DNA of 64,000 nt from Lachnospiraceae bacterium 3-1 (GCA_000403255.2 KE159574.1:33261-97260); one strand, 5' to 3'; counted from the stretch's first letter, positions 42,015 through 51,680 are shown. Made by a program: numbers and translations. Notes: a model not told the origin generated them from the letters alone.

Positions 42015-42029
42015 ATACATCAGATGTAT
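42015..42029. promoter_or_regulatory. Operator palindrome, copy 2, with a third partial copy
   Basis: ATACATCAGATGTAT again, about 107 bases before the gntP start. A third, weaker form (ATAAGACGTCAGATGTTAT) lies at 42072-42090. The repeated site is the expected target of the FCD regulator. Confidence 0.7.
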
Positions 42030-42135
42030 TGAACAAAATACCAGAAAATAGTAGAATAAATTCACAATAACATAAGACGTCAGATGTTATAGAGACATGA
42101 AGTTCATAAAAAATAATATTAGGAGGTTTTAAGTT

Positions 42136-43494
42136 ATGGCTGGTGAAGCAATGGCATTAGATCCAACCAGATTAGTGATAGCTGCAATTGTGGGCTTGGC
42201 AGTATTGCTTTTATTGATTATCAAATTTAAGGTACAGGCAATGGTTTCTATTTTGGTGGGAGCAATTGTCATAGGTCTTGGGGCAGGTATGCCTTTTGAT
42301 AATATTGTAACAGCGGTGAATGACGGAATCGGAAATACATTAAAAGGAATTGCATTGTTGGTAGGTCTTGGCTCCATGTTCGGCGCAATTTTGGAAGCAT
42401 CTGGAGGGGCGCAAACGTTGGCTGTCAGTATGGTAAAATGGTTCGGCGATAAAAAGGCAGCCTGGGCGCTTGGAATTACCGGCCTTGTGATCGCAATGCC
42501 TGTGTTTTTTGATGCAGGGCTGATTATTTTGATTCCTCTGGCATTCTCCCTTGCAAAAAGAACCAATCGTTCTGCTTTGTTTTATGCCATTCCTCTTTTG
42601 GCAGGGCTTGCAGTTGGACATGCATTTATTCCTCCAACCCCAGGTCCGGTTCTGGTAGCAACTATGTTGAATGTAGAGCTTGGCTGGGTAATTATGGTTG
42701 GTATTTTATGTGGAATTTGTTCTATGGTTGTGGCGGGACCTGTATGGGGAGCGATCTGTGGAAAAAAATATATGGTTCCAGTTCCAGAACACGTGGCAAA
42801 GCAGGAGGATTTTGACGAATCAAAGCTGCCGAATTTCTGGACTATTGTAGGAATTATTTTAATTCCCCTGGTACTGATTATTTTAGACTCTGTTGCAGGA
42901 GTAGTTCCGGCATTAAGCACAGTAGCGCCGATTTTTGCTTTTCTTGGGGAACCCTTTGTAGCGCTTTTGATAGCAACAATTGCAGCAATGTTGATTCTTG
43001 GCTTAAGACATGGATATAATATGGAGGAATTGGAAAAAATCATGACCAAGTCCTTAGAGCCTACTGGGTTGATTCTTTTGGTAACCGCATGTGGTGGTGT
43101 TCTTCGGTATATGCTTCAATATTCTGGTCTTGGTGACTTGATTGGGAATGCAGTGTCTTCTGCAAATCTTCCGATTGTGATTGTGGCATTTGTGGTAGCT
43201 GCACTGGTAAGGATTTGTGTTGGTTCGGCAACGGTGGCTATGACAATGGCAGCAGGTATTATTGCAGCTATGCCAGGAATTGCAGATTTATCTCCCTTGT
43301 ATCTGGCTTGTACCACAGTAGCAGTTGCAGGTGGGGCAACGGTATGCTCCCATTTCAATGACTCTGGCTTCTGGCTGGTAAAATCATTGGTAGGGATGGA
43401 TGAGGTGACAACCTTAAAAACCTGGACAATTATGGAGACCCTGGTAGGTGGAACAGGATTTGTGGTAGCTTTGATTATTTCATTTTTTGCTTAG
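42136..43494 (+). CDS. GntP-family gluconate/sugar-acid permease
   Basis: 452 residues with about 12 membrane helices. GntP family features include GFDAGLIILIPLA-like (VFFDAGLIILIPLAFSLAKR, about 117-136), HAFIPPTPGPV (about 159-169) and HFNDSGFWLVK (about 413-423). It is a proton-coupled symporter for gluconate or related aldonates. The strong AGGAGG site and the downstream dehydratase, kinase and aldolase genes show the substrate is probably an aldonic acid. Confidence 0.92.
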   Translation: MAGEAMALDPTRLVIAAIVGLAVLLLLIIKFKVQAMVSILVGAIVIGLGAGMPFDNIVTAVNDGIGNTLKGIALLVGLGSMFGAILEASGGAQTLAVSMVKWFGDKKAAWALGITGLVIAMPVFFDAGLIILIPLAFSLAKRTNRSALFYAIPLLAGLAVGHAFIPPTPGPVLVATMLNVELGWVIMVGILCGICSMVVAGPVWGAICGKKYMVPVPEHVAKQEDFDESKLPNFWTIVGIILIPLVLIILDSVAGVVPALSTVAPIFAFLGEPFVALLIATIAAMLILGLRHGYNMEELEKIMTKSLEPTGLILLVTACGGVLRYMLQYSGLGDLIGNAVSSANLPIVIVAFVVAALVRICVGSATVAMTMAAGIIAAMPGIADLSPLYLACTTVAVAGGATVCSHFNDSGFWLVKSLVGMDEVTTLKTWTIMETLVGGTGFVVALIISFFA

Positions 43495-43593
43495 ATTGTG
43501 TTTGGATTAGGAGAAAAATTTACATGGTGAAATGATAGGTATCTTTCATAGATTGTTTTTACTTTGGGTAAATGGAAAGGGATGGTGAAGAAT

Positions 43594-45339
43594 ATGGAAT
43601 TAAGAAGTCAGGAAATGCGTAAAAATGCACCGGAATTAGATCCGTTGCGGATTGGAACCGGCTGGAAGCCGGAGGATTTGTCCAAACCACAGGTAATGAT
43701 TGAAAGCACTTATGGCGACAGTCATCCAGGAAGCGGACATTTAAACATTCTTGTAGAGGAAGTGCGCAAAGGGATTGAAGAGGCAGGAGGCTATGGGGCA
43801 CGCTATTATTGCACAGACATTTGCGATGGTGAAAGCCAGGGAACAGATGGGATTAATTACAGTTTGGTAAGCAGGGAAATGATAGCCAACATGATTGAAA
43901 TTCATGCGAATGCCACTCCCTTTGATGCCGGAGTATATCTGGCGAGCTGTGATAAGGGTATGCCAGGAAACTTGATGGGTTTGGCAAGGGCTGATGTTCC
44001 GTCTGTGGTAGTGCCAGGAGGTACGATGAATGCTGGGCCAGAGATGCTTACATTAGAACAGCTTGGAATGTACAATGCCAAATATCAGCGTGGAGAAATT
44101 GATGAGGAAAAATTAAACTGGGCAAAATGCAATGCCTGCCCAAGCTGTGGGGCATGTTCATTTATTGGAACGGCTTCTACTATGCAGATTATGGCGGAAG
44201 CATTGGGTCTTGCCCTTCCAGGAAGTGCGTTGATGCCAGCCACAAGCCCAGACCTTCTGGCATTTGCCAGACAAGCAGGCGCCCAGGCTGTGAAGCTTGC
44301 AACCATGCCAAACATGTGTCCCAGTGATATTGTTACCATGGACAGCTTCGAAAATGCAATTCTTGTACATGCTGCTGTTTCAGGAAGCACAAACTGCTTG
44401 CTGCATATCCCGGCAATTGCACATGAATTCGGTTTGGAGATTACAGGAGATACCTTTGACAGGCTTCATCGGAATGCAAGATATCTTTTGGATGTACGGC
44501 CAGCAGGAAGATGGCCGGCGGAATGCTTCTATTATGCAGGGGGAGTACCAGCGATTATGGAAGAAATCCGTGAACATCTCCATTTGGATGTTATGACGGT
44601 AACCGGAAAAACTTTGGGAGAAAATTTGGATGAATTAAAACAAAATGGTTTTTATTCCAGGTGCGAAAAATGGCTGCAGGATTTTAATGAGCGATACCAT
44701 GTTTCCTTGACAAAAGAAGATATTATTCGTCCCTATGAAAAGGCAATCGGGACGGACGGAAGCATTGCTATTTTAAGAGGAAACCTTGCGCCAGAAGGGG
44801 CAGTGATTAAGCACACCGCTTGTCCCAAAGAGATGTTCCAAGCAGTTTTACGGGCACGGCCCTTTGACAGTGAAGAGGAATGTCTGGATGCAGTCTTAAA
44901 GCGCAAGGTGCAGAAGGGAGATGCGGTCTTTATCCGTTATGAAGGGCCTAAGGGCAGCGGAATGCCGGAGATGTTCTATACCTCAGAAGCAATCAGCAGT
45001 GATGCAGAGCTGGGGAGAAGCATTGCATTGATTACGGATGGACGCTTTTCTGGTGCATCTACAGGCCCAGTGATTGGCCATTGCAGTCCGGAAGCAGTTG
45101 ATTGTGGCCCCATTGCCCTGGTAGAAGAAGGGGATTTGATAGAGATAGACGTTCCAGGCAGGAAGCTTAACATTATTGGTATTGCTGGAGAGCGTAAGAC
45201 GATGGAAGAAGTAGAAGCAGTTTTGAAGGAACGCCGGGAGAAATGGGAACCACGGGAACCAAAATATAAAAAAGGTGTTCTCAGGCTGTTCAGTGAACAT
45301 GCAACAAGTCCGATGAAGGGAGCTTACCTGGAATATTAG
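43594..45339 (+). CDS. IlvD/Edd-family sugar-acid dehydratase
   Basis: 581 residues. Iron-sulfur cluster ligands are visible: ASCDKGMPG (about 118-126) and NACPSCGACSFIGTAST (about 180-196). TDGRFSGAS near the C-terminus is also conserved. The family includes dihydroxy-acid dehydratase, 6-phosphogluconate dehydratase and several aldonate dehydratases. With GntP, KDG kinases and KDPG aldolase, the likely reaction is aldonate to 2-keto-3-deoxy-aldonate. The exact start is uncertain, since in-frame starts also occur at 43564-43585; ATG at 43594 is the first giving a family-like N-terminus. Confidence 0.88.
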   Translation: MELRSQEMRKNAPELDPLRIGTGWKPEDLSKPQVMIESTYGDSHPGSGHLNILVEEVRKGIEEAGGYGARYYCTDICDGESQGTDGINYSLVSREMIANMIEIHANATPFDAGVYLASCDKGMPGNLMGLARADVPSVVVPGGTMNAGPEMLTLEQLGMYNAKYQRGEIDEEKLNWAKCNACPSCGACSFIGTASTMQIMAEALGLALPGSALMPATSPDLLAFARQAGAQAVKLATMPNMCPSDIVTMDSFENAILVHAAVSGSTNCLLHIPAIAHEFGLEITGDTFDRLHRNARYLLDVRPAGRWPAECFYYAGGVPAIMEEIREHLHLDVMTVTGKTLGENLDELKQNGFYSRCEKWLQDFNERYHVSLTKEDIIRPYEKAIGTDGSIAILRGNLAPEGAVIKHTACPKEMFQAVLRARPFDSEEECLDAVLKRKVQKGDAVFIRYEGPKGSGMPEMFYTSEAISSDAELGRSIALITDGRFSGASTGPVIGHCSPEAVDCGPIALVEEGDLIEIDVPGRKLNIIGIAGERKTMEEVEAVLKERREKWEPREPKYKKGVLRLFSEHATSPMKGAYLEY

Positions 45340-45415
45340 TAGTATTGATTTCTGGCGGTGCTCCATCTATGGAGAACTTGCTTGGAAGATAAATTAAATA
45401 GAAAGGAGAGATTTA

Positions 45416-46504
45416 ATGGAGCATGAGAACCCATTATTAAAGGAAAACTATAATTCCCATAAATTTATTACCATTGGGGAGATTATGCTTCGTCTGACAC
45501 CGCCGAATTATGAAAAAATTAGAATGGCCTCGAGTTTCGAGGCCAGCTATGGCGGAAGTGAGGCGAATATAGCTCTGGCGCTGGCCAATCTTGGGATAGA
45601 TAGTACATTTTTTACAGTTGTACCAAATAACAGCCTGGGAAAAAGTGCGGTTCGGATGCTGCGGAGTAATGATGTACATTGTACACCGGTGATTTTAAGC
45701 ACCCAGGAACAGACGCCTTCCCATCGTCTTGGAACATATTACCTGGAAACAGGTTATGGAATTCGCGCCAGCAAAGTGATTTATGACCGCAAAAATAGTG
45801 CAATGACAGAATATGATTTTGGCTCGTACGATTTTGAAAGTTTGCTGGAGGGATTTACCTGGCTTCATCTAAGCGGCATTACCCCTGCCCTTGGAGAAAA
45901 CTGCAGGGAAATGATTCTAGCCTGCCTTAAGACTGCAAAGGAACAGGGAATTACTACCAGCTTTGATGGAAATTTCCGTAGTACACTCTGGACCTGGGAA
46001 GAGGCAAGGGATTTTTGTACCGAATGTCTGCCTTATATAGATGTTTTGTTTGGAATTGAGCCTTATCATCTTTGGAAGGATGAAGCAGATTACAGCAAAG
46101 GAGACTGGAAGGATGGCGTTCCCCTTCAGCCAAGTTATGAACAGCAGGATGAAATTTTTCAGGTGTTTGTAAAACGGTATCCCAACTTAAAATGTATTGC
46201 CCGTCATGTGCGTTATGCCCATAGCGGAAGCGAAAACAGCTTGAAGGCTTATATGTGGTATGAAGGGCACACCTTTGAGAGTAAACTGTTTACCTTTAAT
46301 ATTCTTGACAGGGTAGGGGGTGGAGACGCCTTTGCCAGCGGTTTGATTTATGCCATGATGAGAGGGTATAGGCCGATGGATATGGTAAATTTTGCAGTTG
46401 CAAGCAGCGCCTTGAAGCATACCATTCGTGGGGACGCAAATATTACAGATGATGCAGCAGCAATTCGGAATTTGATGAACATGAACTATGATATCAAACG
46501 TTGA
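45416..46504 (+). CDS. PfkB-family 2-keto-3-deoxygluconate kinase (first)
   Basis: 362 residues. The N-terminal GEIMLRLTPP with YGGSEANIALALANLG is typical of KDG kinases. The anion-hole and base motif is DRVGGGDAFASGLIYAM (Asp about 304). The chain is about 30-50 residues longer than usual KDG kinases, with an insert (EPYHLWKDEADYSKGDWKDG) around 200-240. It phosphorylates KDG to KDPG using ATP. A second related kinase follows the aldolase. Confidence 0.88.
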   Translation: MEHENPLLKENYNSHKFITIGEIMLRLTPPNYEKIRMASSFEASYGGSEANIALALANLGIDSTFFTVVPNNSLGKSAVRMLRSNDVHCTPVILSTQEQTPSHRLGTYYLETGYGIRASKVIYDRKNSAMTEYDFGSYDFESLLEGFTWLHLSGITPALGENCREMILACLKTAKEQGITTSFDGNFRSTLWTWEEARDFCTECLPYIDVLFGIEPYHLWKDEADYSKGDWKDGVPLQPSYEQQDEIFQVFVKRYPNLKCIARHVRYAHSGSENSLKAYMWYEGHTFESKLFTFNILDRVGGGDAFASGLIYAMMRGYRPMDMVNFAVASSALKHTIRGDANITDDAAAIRNLMNMNYDIKR

Positions 46505-46518
46505 AAGGAGAATGATAT

Positions 46519-47157
46519 ATGAAAACAATTGAAGAAAGATTTTATGATTATGCAGTGGTTCCGGTAGTAGTATTAGAGGATACAAAGGACGCACTCCCTC
46601 TCGCAGAAGCATTGATTGAGGGGGGGCTTCCTTGCGCAGAAGTGACGTTTCGTACAGAAGCAGCAGAAGAATCCATTCGTTTGATGAGTGAAAAGTATCC
46701 TGAAATGCTGATCGGAGCAGGCACAGTTTTGACTACGGAGCAGATAGATCGTGCCGTGGCAGCAGGTGCAAAATTTATTGTAAGTCCAGGCTTTGATCCA
46801 GAGATTGTTGATTACTGTTTGGAAAGAAATATTCCTGTATTTCCAGGCTGCATTACCCCTTCTGAGGTTGCTCAGGCAGCAAAACGTGGGATGAAGGTGG
46901 TAAAATTCTTCCCAGCAGAGCAGGCAGGCGGTATTTCCAGAATTAAAGCAATGGCAGCTCCATATACTATGATGAAATTTATGCCCACAGGGGGGATTGG
47001 TGTAGATAACCTGAAAAATTATCTTACATTTGATAAGATTCTCTGCTGCGGCGGAAGCTGGATGGTAAAAGGTGATTTTATAAAGAACGGAGAATTTGAT
47101 AAGATTTGCCAGCTTACAAAAGAAGCTGTAGAATTGGCAGCTTCTATTCGAAAATAG
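46519..47157 (+). CDS. eda: 2-dehydro-3-deoxy-phosphogluconate aldolase (KDPG/KHG aldolase)
   Basis: 212 residues, the standard length. Catalytic Glu41 is in CAEVTFRT with Arg45, and the Schiff-base Lys129 is in MKVVKFFPAE. Phosphate binding lies in FMPTGGI. It splits KDPG to pyruvate and glyceraldehyde 3-phosphate, the last step of the pathway that begins with GntP. Ribosome binding site GAAAGGAG; it starts 14 bases after the first kinase stop. Confidence 0.93.
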   Translation: MKTIEERFYDYAVVPVVVLEDTKDALPLAEALIEGGLPCAEVTFRTEAAEESIRLMSEKYPEMLIGAGTVLTTEQIDRAVAAGAKFIVSPGFDPEIVDYCLERNIPVFPGCITPSEVAQAAKRGMKVVKFFPAEQAGGISRIKAMAAPYTMMKFMPTGGIGVDNLKNYLTFDKILCCGGSWMVKGDFIKNGEFDKICQLTKEAVELAASIRK

Positions 47158-47197
47158 GGAGATAATAGTATTAGTATAGAAAGGAATGTGAGAAGTA

Positions 47198-48295
47198 ATG
47201 GAATTAAATCTGAGACCAGAAAGTGAATGTAAATATGACGCCGTTTCCTTAGGTGAGGTTATGTTAAGGTTAGATCCAGGGGAAGGCCGGATTCGTACTG
47301 CAAGGAGCTTTCGTGCATGGGAAGGCGGTGGAGAATATAATGTTGTCCGGGGACTTCGAAGATGCTTTGGCATGAAAACAGCTGTGATTACAGCATTTGC
47401 AGAAAATGAAGTTGGCATGTTGATGGAGGACTTTATTTTACAGGGAGGCGTGGATACCTCTTTGATTCATTGGATGAAGACCGATGGAATTGGAAGAATT
47501 TGCCGGAATGGAATTAATTTTACAGAGCGAGGCTTTGGTATTCGGGGGGCAGTTGGCTGCTCCGACCGTGCAAATACTGCAATTTCCAAAGCAACCCCAG
47601 AAGATTTTGATTTTGAATATATTTTTGGAACCTTAGGGGCGCGCTGGCTGCATACAGGGGGAATTTATGCTGCACTTTCCGAGGAATCCTGCGAGACCGT
47701 TTTAGCCGCAATAAAGACTGCGAAAAAGTATGGAACCATAGTGTCTTACGATTTGAATTACCGGCCTTCCATGTGGAGCGCTATTGGCGGACAGCAAAAG
47801 GCACAGGAGGTAAATAAAGAGATTGCAAAATATGTGGATGTTATGATCGGAAATGAGGAAGATTTCACAGCTTGCCTCGGATTCGAGATTGAGGGGAATG
47901 ATGCATCGCTAAAGGAATTGAATCTGGATGGATACAAAAAGATGATTAACCATGCAGCAGAAACCTATCCTAATTTTAAGGCAGTTGCAACAACTCTCCG
48001 TACCGTAAAGACAGCGACAGTCAATGACTGGGGGGCAATTTGCTGGGCAGATGGAGAAATTTACAAATCTAAGGATTACAAAGGACTGGAGATTATGGAC
48101 CGGGTAGGCGGCGGAGATTCTTTTGCTTCTGGGTTGATTTATGGTTTGATGACTGCTAACGACGCTGAGGTTGCAGTAAATTATGGAGCAGCCCATGGCG
48201 CACTTGCAATGACCACACCAGGGGATACCACAATGGCAAGTAAAAAGGAAGTGGAAGCCATTATGGGAGGCGCCGGAGCCAGAGTGCAGAGATAG
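47198..48295 (+). CDS. PfkB-family 2-keto-3-deoxygluconate kinase (second)
   Basis: 365 residues. SLGEVMLRLDPGEGRI at the start and MDRVGGGDSFASGLIYGLM near the C-terminus mark a PfkB sugar kinase. It is a paralogue of the protein at 45416 but clearly diverged: WEGGGEYNVVRGLRR replaces YGGSEANIALAL. It carries an extended insert of its own, with EDFTACLGFEIEGNDAS. The two kinases may act on epimeric substrates (gluconate- versus galactonate-derived). It ends the operon; a strong terminator follows. Confidence 0.87.
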   Translation: MELNLRPESECKYDAVSLGEVMLRLDPGEGRIRTARSFRAWEGGGEYNVVRGLRRCFGMKTAVITAFAENEVGMLMEDFILQGGVDTSLIHWMKTDGIGRICRNGINFTERGFGIRGAVGCSDRANTAISKATPEDFDFEYIFGTLGARWLHTGGIYAALSEESCETVLAAIKTAKKYGTIVSYDLNYRPSMWSAIGGQQKAQEVNKEIAKYVDVMIGNEEDFTACLGFEIEGNDASLKELNLDGYKKMINHAAETYPNFKAVATTLRTVKTATVNDWGAICWADGEIYKSKDYKGLEIMDRVGGGDSFASGLIYGLMTANDAEVAVNYGAAHGALAMTTPGDTTMASKKEVEAIMGGAGARVQR

Positions 48296-48314
48296 AAAAA
48301 AACAATATAAGACT

Positions 48315-48347
48315 AAGAAAGAATCCTGCTTTGCAGGATTCTTTCTT
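48315..48347 (+). terminator. Terminator of the sugar-acid operon
   Basis: A perfect 15-bp stem, AAGAAAGAATCCTGC with GCAGGATTCTTTCTT, and a three-base loop. Confidence 0.85.
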
Positions 48348-48404
48348 ACTATGGGAAAAACTTTGCCATGTTAAAGTATAGAAATATCTTTCTATAAGAT
48401 AAAA
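48344..48404. repeat. Palindromic intergenic repeat, degenerate copy
   Basis: The right half (ATCTTTCTATAAGATAAAA) and interior (TTAAAGTATAGAAATA) match the family at 40059, 51528 and 55385. The left arm has several mismatches. Confidence 0.5.
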
Positions 48405-48412
48405 ACAGACAA

Positions 48413-48440
48413 TTGCAATCTTGACATGTAGTGTTATAAT
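48413..48440 (+). promoter_or_regulatory. Promoter of the cytidylate-kinase-like gene
   Basis: TTGCAA at 48413-48418, spacer 16, TATAAT at 48435-48440. The gene starts about 46 bases downstream. Confidence 0.6.
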
Positions 48441-48485
48441 AGTTTTACAGTGGGTTTGAAAAAAGTTTAGGTAAGGAGTGAGAAT

Positions 48486-49064
48486 ATGATTATTACAATT
48501 GGTAGAGAGTTTGGCAGCTGCGGGCATATTGTTGGACGGGAATTGGCAAAGAAATTAGGCATTAAGTATTATGATAAAGAGTCTTTGGCAAAAGAAGCAA
48601 AGAAAACAGATAAATATGAAGAGCTGCGTGATTTTTATGAGGAGCAGCCTGTCAATAGCCTGTTGTATGTGATTGCCACGGATAGCCGTTCCCAAGGACA
48701 GCGGAAGGTTCCCTTTGAATTTATTCGAAATCTGGCAGAAAAGGAAGATTGTGTCATTGTAGGAAGGTGTGGAAATTTCATTTTGAAGGACCATCCAGAT
48801 ATGACAAGCGTATTTATTCATGCACCAAAGGAATACCGTATTGATAAAACGGCGATCGATCGGAAAATCAGCACAGAGAAAGCAAAAAAATTAGTAGAAA
48901 AGGAAGATAAAGCCAGAGAAGGCTTTCATATCTACTATGCAGACGAGAAATGGAATGAAGTAGATGGATATCAGCTTACCATTGATAGTAGCATGATTAG
49001 TATTGATGATGCAGTAGATTTGATTATTGACTTTATTAACAAGAAGAACAATCGTATGAATTAA
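48486..49064 (+). CDS. Cytidylate kinase-like family protein
   Basis: 192 residues. The N-terminus MIITIGREFGSCGHIVGREL takes the place of a P-loop in this family (GREFGSGG pattern). YYDKESLAKEAK and IVGRCGNFIL are also conserved. These proteins are related to bacterial cytidylate kinase but their substrate is not established. AAGGAG is present. The gene stands alone between the sugar-acid operon and a MATE transporter 17 bases downstream, which it may be co-transcribed with. Confidence 0.82.
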   Translation: MIITIGREFGSCGHIVGRELAKKLGIKYYDKESLAKEAKKTDKYEELRDFYEEQPVNSLLYVIATDSRSQGQRKVPFEFIRNLAEKEDCVIVGRCGNFILKDHPDMTSVFIHAPKEYRIDKTAIDRKISTEKAKKLVEKEDKAREGFHIYYADEKWNEVDGYQLTIDSSMISIDDAVDLIIDFINKKNNRMN

Positions 49065-49080
49065 GAGAAAGGAATTAAGA

Positions 49081-50448
49081 TTGACAAATAAAAATCAAGA
49101 GGCGGATTTAGGAAGCGCTCCGCTGGGAAAATTATTGTTAAAATTAGCATTACCGGCGATTTTGGCGCAAATCGTTAATATGCTTTATAATATTGTAGAC
49201 CGTATCTACATTGGACATATTCCAGATACAGGGGCGATTGCATTAACTGGAATTGGATTATGTCTACCGGTTATATTGATTATTATGGCATTCAGTGCAT
49301 TGGTGGGCATCGGCGGCGCTCCCAGAGCAGCCATTTACATGGGAAAGCAGGATCTGGAAAGCGCCCGAAAAACACTTGGAGCCTGTGTAGTGATGCTGAC
49401 TGGGCTTTCAGTTTTGCTGACAGTTCTTTTTTGGGTTACCGGAAAAGAGATGTTATTTCTGTTTGGAGCTAGTGAAAATACGATTTCCTATGGCTGGGGA
49501 TATTTGCGGATCTATGTGTGTGGAACCATATTTGTAATGCTTTCTATGGGATTAAACAGCTTTATTACGACTCAGGGGTTCGCTATGGAGGGTATGGGAA
49601 CCATTTTAATCGGAGCTGTGCTGAATATTATTCTGGATCCCATATTTATTTTTGGATTTCATATGGGAGTAGCAGGGGCGGCATTAGCTACAATTCTTTC
49701 CCAGGCGGTATCAGCTGTTTGGGTGATTCGATTTTTGCGAGGAAAAAAGACAAAGCTGAGGGTGGAAAAAAAGTATTTGCAACTAAAAAAGGGATATGTG
49801 CTGCCAGTGCTGGCGCTTGGGGTATCTCCTTTTGTAATGCAGAGTACAGAAAGCTTAATTAATATATCTTTTAACACATCTCTTTATAAATATGGCGGCG
49901 ATATTGCAGTTTCTTCCATTACGATTTTAGGCAGTGTGATGCAAATGATATTTTTGCCCTTAAGCGGCTTGACTCAGGGGGCTCAGCCGATTATCAGCTA
50001 CAATTATGGCGCTGGGAATAATGACCGCGTTCGAAAGGCATTTCGTCTGCTTTTTTGTTGCGCTTTTGGTTTTGCCACAGTAGCCTGGGCGGTGGTAATG
50101 CTTATTCCAGGTGTGTTTGTACAAATCTTTAACAGCAGTTCCCAGGAGTTATACGAAATGGCAAGCTGGGGAATGAGATTTTATATGGCAGGAGCTTTTG
50201 CGATGGGTGCACAGATTGCATGTCAACAGACGTTTCTGGCTTTGGGGCAGGCTAAAATTTCTTTGTTTTTTGCTTGTTTTCGGAAACTTATTTTGATGAT
50301 ACCGTTGATTTTTATTCTGCCTGTATTTTTTGAAAATAAGTTAATGGCAGTTTTTTTAGCAGAGGCAGTTTCTGATTTTATTGCTGGTTTTACCACTACT
50401 GTTACATTTTTGACGCTGTTTCCGAAGATTTTGCAGCGAGAGCGGTAG
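49081..50448 (+). CDS. MATE-family multidrug efflux transporter
   Basis: 455 residues, about 12 hydrophobic segments in two related halves. Markers are PAILAQIVNMLYNIVDRIYI, GIGGAPRAAIYMG and PLSGLTQGAQPIISYNYGAG in the second half. It starts with TTG at 49081 preceded by AGAAAGGAA. MATE proteins export cationic compounds using Na+ or H+ gradients. It is of the DinF/NorM-like clostridial type; the natural substrate cannot be told. Confidence 0.88.
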   Translation: MTNKNQEADLGSAPLGKLLLKLALPAILAQIVNMLYNIVDRIYIGHIPDTGAIALTGIGLCLPVILIIMAFSALVGIGGAPRAAIYMGKQDLESARKTLGACVVMLTGLSVLLTVLFWVTGKEMLFLFGASENTISYGWGYLRIYVCGTIFVMLSMGLNSFITTQGFAMEGMGTILIGAVLNIILDPIFIFGFHMGVAGAALATILSQAVSAVWVIRFLRGKKTKLRVEKKYLQLKKGYVLPVLALGVSPFVMQSTESLINISFNTSLYKYGGDIAVSSITILGSVMQMIFLPLSGLTQGAQPIISYNYGAGNNDRVRKAFRLLFCCAFGFATVAWAVVMLIPGVFVQIFNSSSQELYEMASWGMRFYMAGAFAMGAQIACQQTFLALGQAKISLFFACFRKLILMIPLIFILPVFFENKLMAVFLAEAVSDFIAGFTTTVTFLTLFPKILQRER

Positions 50449-50636
50449 GGCGGGCAAGGCATTTTTGTGTTGTTTTATGCTGGAAGACATGATATAATAT
50501 CAATGATTTCAGATATATGTTCGGCAATGTGGGGCGTGAGAGCAGATAGTAGCAAGGAATAATATGGACGAACATGCGGCCCGTCAAACGGCAATTGAGT
50601 AAGATGGAAGTTTACTGGGGAAAAGGAGAAGATCGT

Positions 50637-51431
50637 ATGGAATTACTCGAATTAATTAGCAAGGCGAAGTTACAAAAAATTCAAGATTTATTTTCAACAG
50701 CGACAGGGGTAGCTGCCACTATGATTGACAAAGAGGGAAACAGTGTTACGGAACCGAGTAACTTTACAGATTTCTGTATGAAATATACAAGGGGAACCGA
50801 GCTGGGATTGAAGCGTTGTCAGAAATGTGATTTCGAAGGTGTGGGAACTTATTTCTGTCATGCAGGGTTGATGGATTTTGCAGCAGATATTGTGGTGGAA
50901 GGTGAAAAGCTTGGGGCAATTTTAGGAGGTCAGATATTGCCAGCGCCGCCAGATTTTGATAAGTTTCGTAAGGTTGCAGAGGAGATTGGCGTAGATCCAG
51001 ATGAATATATTGAGGCATTGAAAAAGGTTCCGATCAAGACAGAAGAGACTATTCGCGCATCAGCAGATTTGATGAGTGAAATGGTTAATATGCTGGTGAA
51101 TTCAGAATATATCCGTTCGAAAGAGAGGACAAAAACTGGCGCCATAGATCAAGAGATTGCAGAGACGACTAAGAATGTAGAGCAGATAGAGAATATGGTG
51201 AAGGATTTGACAAAAGTATCCAGGAAGCAGAATATTCTGGCGTTGAATGCATCGATTGAAGCGGCAAGAGCTGGTGAGGCAGGAAGAGGATTTAACATTG
51301 TAGCTGGGGAAATGGGGAAGTTGTCCTCAATGGCTACAGAGGAATATACGGCAATCATTGCAAAAGCAGCAGAAATTGACCTATCTTTGAAAAAGATCAA
51401 TGATGAGTTCAATAAGAGGATGGAAGATTAA
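50637..51431 (+). CDS. PocR-domain sensor with methyl-accepting chemotaxis signalling domain
   Basis: 264 residues, soluble, without membrane helices or HAMP. The N-terminal PocR ligand-binding domain (about 1-165) includes [14 protein letters not shown] and [11 protein letters not shown], with several Cys that could hold a metal or ligand. The C-terminal part is a short MCP signalling tip ([33 protein letters not shown], about 205-245). Start ATG at 50637 follows AAAAGGAG. It probably signals to CheA from the cytoplasm. PocR domains are thought to bind small hydroxylated compounds; the ligand here is unknown. Confidence 0.88.
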   Translation: MELLELISKAKLQKIQDLFSTATGVAATMIDKEGNSVTEPSNFTDFCMKYTRGTELGLKRCQKCDFEGVGTYFCHAGLMDFAADIVVEGEKLGAILGGQILPAPPDFDKFRKVAEEIGVDPDEYIEALKKVPIKTEETIRASADLMSEMVNMLVNSEYIRSKERTKTGAIDQEIAETTKNVEQIENMVKDLTKVSRKQNILALNASIEAARAGEAGRGFNIVAGEMGKLSSMATEEYTAIIAKAAEIDLSLKKINDEFNKRMED

Positions 51432-51491
51432 ATCGGACAATCCATTATGATTTTTAGAAGGTAATTTCATATTGAGGATAATTTCCATTTG

Positions 51492-51532
51492 TTCGGGAAT
51501 CGAGGGCTGCGTTTCGGTTCCCGAATTTTTTA
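51492..51532 (+). terminator. Terminator after the PocR/MCP gene
   Basis: The arms TTCGGGAA (51492-51499) and TTCCCGAA (51518-51525), with an 18-base loop, followed by TTTTTTA that merges into the palindromic repeat. Confidence 0.75.
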
Positions 51533-51591
51533 TTCTATAGGAAAGACCTTGTCACGCTAAAGCGTGAAAGTGTCTTTCCTATAGAATAAAA
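51528..51591. repeat. Palindromic intergenic repeat, copy 2
   Basis: The arms TTTTATTCTATAGGAAAG and CTTTCCTATAGAATAAAA are perfectly complementary. The interior has a second hairpin, CACGC-TAAA-GCGTG. The single-unit version of copy 1. Confidence 0.82.
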
Positions 51592-51680
51592 TGTTATGAA
51601 AATAAAAGGGAATTTGTATCGCATTTATCAGAAATATGGTATGATAGAAAAGATTTCATTATGAATAAAGGAGAAGAGAT

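Noticed and set aside
46573..47418. A 281-codon open frame antisense to the KDPG aldolase and second kinase
   Set aside because: It spans two well-supported genes on the other strand and has Cys/His/Phe-rich composition typical of a shadow frame.
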